Assembly: GCA_022494885.1 (NCBI GenBank)
Contig: JAGVSM010000944.1
Span: 1 to 64,000 of the forward strand
Source of the DNA: Micrasema longulum
Lineage: Eukaryota; Arthropoda; Insecta; Trichoptera; Brachycentridae
DNA: 64,000 nucleotides
Direction: 5' to 3'
Part shown: positions 58,390 to 64,000 of the stretch, in pieces
Layout of the letters: every line of letters begins with the position of its first letter
Numbering within the stretch: position 1 is the first letter of the stretch
Translations under genes and position numbers: made by a program
Notes under the pieces: generated by a model
The model's database searches: none
Told to the model about the DNA's origin: nothing
What the model saw: the letters and a program-made list of their open reading frames with translations, nothing else

Positions 58390-58670
58390 GTAACCAAATC
58401 ACAACAAGCATATGAATATTACAACAATACATAATAATGTCAAACAAATATCGACAGTATATCGCACAAATTTCTATATATTTTCCCGGCATAGGTCGAG
58501 GCCGAACCCGCAAGTGACAACTGCGTCTTTATTAAGGGTTCAGCACTCGACTTACAGCTATGCCGGGCCCTATATTTATTGATAGCAACATAAATTTTAT
58601 TTTATTTAATTTATACAAATAATACGGCCAACGTGGCCGTTCCTATGGGCATTCATGCGCGTCCGGAACA
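58390..58670 (-). repeat. BEL/Pao LTR-like segment between elements A and B
   Basis: On the minus strand it begins TGTTCCGGACGCGC directly after a polypurine tract (GCACGGGGGGAG), as a 3' LTR should. It contains a TATA-like 'tttgtataaattaaa' and an AATAAA followed by GT-rich sequence. Its inner end is uncertain (perhaps ...GGTTACA near 58391). It overlaps the last codons of element A and precedes element B, so it could serve as A's 3' LTR and B's 5' LTR. Confidence 0.6.
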
Positions 58671-61600
58671 CTCCCCCCGTGCAGCTCGCCTGCACTGTGG
58701 ACATCCCGGCCGCGCGGTCCCTCGTTAGGTAGAATAACTGCTACCTTCACAGCTGGTCTGGTGTAAGTCCCGCTTGTTGTCTTGACGTCCACCACACGAA
58801 CTTGCCCGTCCCGGGCAGGGTCGGCCCGCGTTATCCTTCCTCGGGGCCATCGGTTCCGCGGCAAGTTGGGGTCGATGATAATCGCCAGGTCTCCCACCTG
58901 AAGGGGTGGCGCTGGATCACGCCATTTCTTGCGTTGCGCTAGCGTGGGTAGATACTCTGTCAGCCAGCGACGCCAGAACATATCGGCGATCTGCTGCGAG
59001 ATACGCCACTGTTTGCGGAGACAGGCTCCTTCTTCCGTCTTGTCGAAATACGCTAACGTCGGCTGTGTGTTGGCGGCTCCAAGTAAAAAATGGTTTGGGG
59101 TGAGCGGTTCATCATCGTCTGCCTGTGTTGAAATGTGGGTCAGGGGGTGGTTATTGACCGAATACTCCGCTTCCGCTAGTACGGTCTTGAGCGTTTCCTC
59201 GCGAGGCGTCTGTTCCTTTAGCGTCGCTTGTAGAGCTCTCTTCACCGACCTTATGAGCCTTTCCCAGGCTCCCCCCATGTGGGGTGATGAAGCAGGTATG
59301 AACCTCCATTCCATTTGGCGATTCGTTATTTCAGTGAGCAGCTTGGGGTTTGTCAGAAGTTCGGCCACGGCTTCACGGAGCTCCCTGTCGGCCCCGTGGA
59401 AGTTAGTGGCGTTATCTGAGTACATCACCTTGGGACAGCCTCTTCGGGCGGCCATCCTTCTGATTGCCATAATAGCCGCATCACTCTCTAGGGATGAAGC
59501 GAGCTCGATGTGTATTGCTCGCGTCGTTAGGCACGTGAATAGGGCGCCGTATCTTTTCTCTCGCCGGCGGCCTATGGTCACTGTCATAGGCCCAAAGAAG
59601 TCTAGGCCACAGTGAGTGAACGGAGGCATGCGGTACGCTAGCCTGGCTTCAGGCAGTTGACCCATGAGTGGCGCGCGTGGTTTACTACGTGCCGCTTGGC
59701 ACGCGGGGCATTCACGCGCTATCTTCTTCGTCCTATTTCTGAGCTTCAATATGAAGAACCGAGCTCTGATATCCGCTAGGGTTCTCTCCACGCCCGGGTG
59801 TCCACCCGTCGTGTGGTAGTGTGAGATGAGGAGGCGCACATATTGGCAATCGCCATCTAAAACGGGCGGCGCGACGCTTCCTGTCGCGATGCCCTCTGCG
59901 GCCTGCAGTCGGGTTCCCATTCGGATTATGCCTTCGCCGTCTAGGAAAGGGCAAGTCGCGTGCAGGCGACTTCCCGGTGGGATGGGTTTCTTCGTTTTAA
60001 GCATCTCAAGCTCCTCTCGAAAGGCGGTTTCTTGCGATCGTCTGATCCAGCTTACTTCGGCTGCTAATGTCTCGGTGGCGCGCAACTCGCGGTCCCCGCC
60101 CGGTTGTGCTGCGGGGACCGTGCGGCGGCATCGTGCGATGAATCGCTGCATCCATGCTGTGGTCCGGATGAGTTTTATCCAGGAGGAAAAACGCTCCGGC
60201 CGGGGAAGGGCCTCTTCCCTATTCGCATGACCGACGAAGTGGCGCGTCGGTTTTGCCTGGTCCCCGGACGGCTTGATAAGGGCTTTCTCCTTAGGCCATT
60301 GGGCCTCCGGGCTGCGTAGGAATTGTGGGCCGTTGAACCACAATCCTCCGGGCCTTAGGTCGGGAGGGTCCTTGTCTCGGGTCCCCAGGTCAGCGGGGTT
60401 GTCTTTCGGTGGGACCCATTTCCACTCCGTCAGGTTCGTCAGTTCGTCGATTTCTCCGAGGCGGTTGGCCACAAAGGTGGAGTACTTCAGGGGGTCAGTC
60501 CGGATCCAACATAGGACTGTGCTGGAGTCCGTCCAGTACACGGTGCGCGTAATGTTGGCCCGGCTTTCTTTCTTCAGGGTGGCGGCCATACGGGCCGCTA
60601 GCAGCGCGGCTTGTAACTCTAGCCGCGGCACAGAGAGTGGTCTCAGCGGAGCCACTTTGCATTTTGCCATTACGAATTTCGCTGACTCGTTGTTCGTAAA
60701 ATACGCGACGGTGCAGCAGGCTTGTTCCGATGCGTCGCAAAATACGTGTAGGGTTATGGGGTCCGTTTTAGAGCGCAATGAGCAGCGCGGGATCGCACAA
60801 CCGTTCTCGCTCAGGAGCTGTAGCCATTCTTGCCATTTCTCCACGTGGTCGGGCGTCAGGGGTTGATCCCATCCCGTATTGGATCGCCATACGGCTTGTA
60901 GCAGTATCTTCGCCCGGATCGTAAGGCAGGCTATGAAGCCCACCGGGTCGAAGATGCTCATGGCCGCACTCAGCATCTCGCGCTTCGTGGGCCTCCGTGG
61001 TATTGCAGGTATTCCTTCTTCGTGGTTGAACACGAAGTTGTCACTCCGAGGGTCCCAGACAATTCCCAGGATACGCTCCGTTGTGATCTCGTCGCCGATC
61101 GTGATGGCGGTGTTGGCGCGGTCTTCGTGCTTCACGTTGTCCAGGACGGCCGCCCGGTTTGAGGCCCACCCTGTGAGCTGGAATCCCCCACGGCTGAGTA
61201 CGAGGGTTACGTCCTGTACCAGCCGTGCGGCGGCTTCTTCGCTATCCACGGCATCCAAGTAATCATCCATATACATGCGTTTTTCTATGGCTTCGGCGGC
61301 TTCTGGATATTCCGCGGCGTGGGCTTGTGCCACTTGATTCCTCACAAACTGGGCACTGCTCGGGGAGCACTTGGCCCCAAACATCATCGAGGTGAGCATG
61401 AACGTCGATGGGTCCTCATCCTCTTCTAGTCTCCACAGGAACCGTTGGGAGTGGCAATCGGCCTCCCGGATCCTGATGCGCAGGAACATCTCCCTGATGT
61501 CTGCGGCTATGGCGACTCGGCCCTCTCTAAATCTGATCAGGTTACCCAGCAGGGATGAGAGCAGGTCTGGGCCGGTGAGAAGATGCTCATTCAGAGACGT

Positions 61601-64000
61601 TCTTTGAAATTGCGCGGCTGCGTCGAACACTACCCGAATTTTGCCCACTTTATTCGGGTTTGTTACCGCAAAATGCGGCAAGTACCATTTGCGTGGATGA
61701 TACGCGTCAATCTCTTCAGGTTTGAGTTGAATCGCGTAACCCTTGTTTACGTAGTCGGTTATCTTGGCCCGATAGGCGTTGGCCAGCCCGGAGTCCTTGC
61801 GCAACTTCCTTTCTAAGGAGCGCAAAAGGGTTAAGGCCGCTAGGCGATTGCAGGGCAGAGTGTCGCCGTCCTTTGCCCATAGCAGGCCAGTCTCCCATCG
61901 GCCGGATGGGAGCTGTCTGGTGGAACTGCTCATTATCTCCTCCGCGCGCACGTCCACGACGCGGCGTCTCTCTCCTATAGAGACTCCCAATGAGTCTACT
62001 GCAAAGCTTTGTTTCACTAGTTCTTCTAGCTTATTGTCGTTTGGACTGTGTTCGGCGTGGAAATTCGGGTGTACGGTCCCTCCGTACGTCACTGGGCCTA
62101 GGGCGGTGTTCACTGTCATCAATCCATCCTCCCTTATCACAGGCGGGCCGGTGGACACGATGAGTGTGGCGTTGTCAAGACCGATGAGCATTCTCGGCTT
62201 GACGGTGGCTTCCCTTGCAGCTTGCGCACTACTCCGGTTCCGGTGTGGTAGATCCATTGACTTGATGGTTTGCGCGTTTATTTTGAATTCACAGCCGCCC
62301 GACACAATGGTGACACTTATACGTTGTGAACACAGAGTGTCCATTGCACCACTCGCGCCCGAGATAACCAACTCTTCCTTTGGTCCCGTTACACCGATCG
62401 CCCGGGCGATGTCCTCTTCCACCAAAGTGACGGATGATCCTTCATCCATCAATGCGTGAATGTTTATTGTGCCCCGTGGGCCTTTTAAGGTAACCGGCAC
62501 TACCTTGAATGTAATTGGCACTTCGGCTCTTTTGGTGAGCAACACTTGCTCATTGTCCGCGGGCGCTGCTGGCCCGCTTCGGTTTTTATGTAACAGCCGG
62601 TGATGGCTCCGTCGGCACTCGTTGCATTTCGCGGCAACACAATCGGGCGAACGATGGCCCGACTCGAGGCATTGAAAGCACACTGCTTTGTCTCTCACGA
62701 TTGCCCACTTTTCTGTATATGTCCTTTTCGCGAACTCGCGACACTGCACCAAGCTATGGCGGTTCGAGTCACAATACACGCACTGAGGTTCTTGTGTCAC
62801 CAATACATGACGTTGCGGTGTACGCTTGTCCTTCCGGGCGTTCTCGGCGCGCCTATCGCGCTTATCCGCTCGCGCGTTCTGACCATGCGCGGGCATGTCC
62901 AGCCCACCTGATGACGGCACTACACTTGTGAGCTCTCCCATCCAGTTCGCGAAGTCGTAAATGCTGGCCTTCCTAGGCCTGCTCATCCGGTGGCTGAACC
63001 AGAGCCACTTCAGGGGCATCGGCAGCTTGGCGACGAGTTCTGATAGCAGCTTCGGGTCGGCGAGGTAGTAGGGGTCGATCCCTTCGACGGTGGTGATGAC
63101 GTTTCGGATGGCGATCGCGAAGTCCATTACTGCTTCCACCGAGGCGTCGTTCTGGAGGCGGGGCAGTTTGTAGGCCTGATGTAAGGCCCCGCTTATGAGG
63201 AATTCCGGGCTTCCGAAGTTGGCCTCCAACAGGCGGAGGATGTCCGGCACGTTCCGAGGGTGTAGTAGTAAACCCGTTACAATGTGGCGCGCGCGTCCTT
63301 CCAAGGCGCGGCGCAGCCTCCCAATGTTGTCAGCGTCACCAAGGCCCCACCGCTCCGTTGACTGATCGAAGGAGGCCTTGAACGTCTGCCACTCCAGTGG
63401 CTGACCGCTGAATGCCGGCAGGTCCGGCGGTGAGCCCGCACAGCGCGGGGCATGATCCCTCACAGTGTACGGCGATGAATAGGCGTGCACCTCGCCGGCA
63501 CGCGGTAGCTGTGAGGCTGTAGGCCGCCCTCGGACGACCCATTCTTGCACCGGGTCTTGGTATAAGCCCCCCGGTGTTCTCGACGCGTAGTGGTTTGGCT
63601 GCTCCCGGCCATCCCGTCTCAGCGCTGGTTCGCAGACGTCGCGATCTCTCAGCGCGTGGTGCGCCGCGGTGGGGTGACCCGCCCGCGGTTCAAGGTAGTC
63701 GTCCCTCAGAGGCGCGGTGTCGATCGGCCGTTCACAGCCGTCTCGCCTATACGCCGGCTCGCGACCGTCGCGATCTCTCAGCGTATAGCGCGCCGCGGCG
63801 AGTTCATTCGTGCGCGGCTCGAATCCGTCCCTCAATGGAGCGTAGTGGTAGGGCTGCTCGCGGCCCTCGCGTTCGTAGCGTGCCGCGGTGAGATAACTCG
63901 CCCGCGGTTCGGTGGCGCCATCCCTCAGCGGTGCGACATCGATCGGCCGCTCACGGCCGTCTCGTACGTGCGCTGGCTCGCGACCGTCGCGATCCATCAG
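58643..64000 (-). mobile_element. BEL/Pao element A, near-intact gag-pol
   Basis: A 1784-codon frame, open at the right edge so 5'-partial. Order by approximate residue of the visible frame: Arg-rich tandem repeats (1-150); gag (about 190-380); zinc knuckles CVYCDSNRHSLVQC (404) and CFQCLESGHRSPDC (438); aspartic protease MDEGSSVTLVEED (513); reverse transcriptase with AADIREMFLRI and catalytic MYMDDYLDA (907); RNase H with LHVFCDASEQA (1084) and WTDSSTVLCWI; integrase zinc domain (1391-1430); integrase D,D-35-E with HCGLDFFGP (1460), YSDNATNF (1523) and PHMGGAWERL (1570); C-terminal domain VGDLAIIIDPNLPRN. No internal stop or frameshift was seen in the visible part. Likely recently active. 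GC content is far above that of the surrounding host DNA. Confidence 0.95.
63560..64000 (-). repeat. Tandem repeats at the N-terminus of the BEL/Pao gag
   Basis: Alternating peptide units of the forms RDGRERPIDVAPLRD and EGREQPYHYAPLRDG, separated by EPRxxxLTAARY-like linkers, occur at least four times. On DNA, 'gaccgtcgcgat' recurs near 63984 and 63768, and 'agacgtcgcgat' near 63637. The array continues beyond the window. Confidence 0.8.

Noticed and set aside
58929..62459. Many plus-strand ORFs opposite the BEL/Pao pol frame
   Set aside because: GC-rich antisense shadows; the minus-strand frame has all expected retroelement domains.

Overview
This 64-kb window is nuclear DNA from an insect, most likely a moth or butterfly (Lepidoptera). 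The genes are split by GT-AG introns. One carries a ZAD domain, which is arthropod-specific, and another is an insect-type degenerate seryl-tRNA-synthetase paralogue. The background is AT-rich and crowded with non-LTR retrotransposon ends, tRNA-derived SINEs, MITEs and BEL/Pao elements. The Lepidoptera call is inferred from repeat style and was not tested by any search.

Host genes. (1) Positions 2-622, plus strand: the 3' end of a Slimp-like gene, a catalytically degenerate SerRS paralogue. (2) Positions 4063-10701, minus strand: a complete six-exon Tango2 gene of 271 residues, convergent with Slimp. (3) Positions 13797-31835, minus strand: an eight-exon gene of 797 residues with an N-terminal coiled coil, a long Ser/Asn/Asp-rich middle and five C2H2 fingers. 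I do not recognise an orthologue. (4) Positions 32776-41038, plus strand: a six-exon ZAD-C2H2 protein of 397 residues. Genes 3 and 4 are divergent and share a 940-bp intergenic region. Exon joins were worked out by hand; phases and splice dinucleotides agree at every junction.

Mobile elements inside the genes. Introns hold SINEs (including one nested in another), fold-back and TIR elements, an internally deleted mariner, a pogo-like MITE, a minisatellite-like repeat family and many 5'-truncated non-LTR fragments. One RTE-like insertion at 35030-35566 has a clean target-site duplication of about 23 bp.

Positions 41-55 kb hold no host gene that I can support. They are a patchwork of broken retrotransposons (jockey-like, other non-LTR, gypsy, BEL/Pao), a decayed Merlin/ISXO2-type transposase, a Tigger/pogo remnant and a cluster of unrecognised ORFs.

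Positions 55.4-64 kb are GC-rich and hold two BEL/Pao elements in the same orientation on the minus strand. The right one has an almost complete 1784-codon gag-pol frame that runs off the window. The left one has lost most of its reverse transcriptase and RNase H. A single LTR-like segment lies between them.
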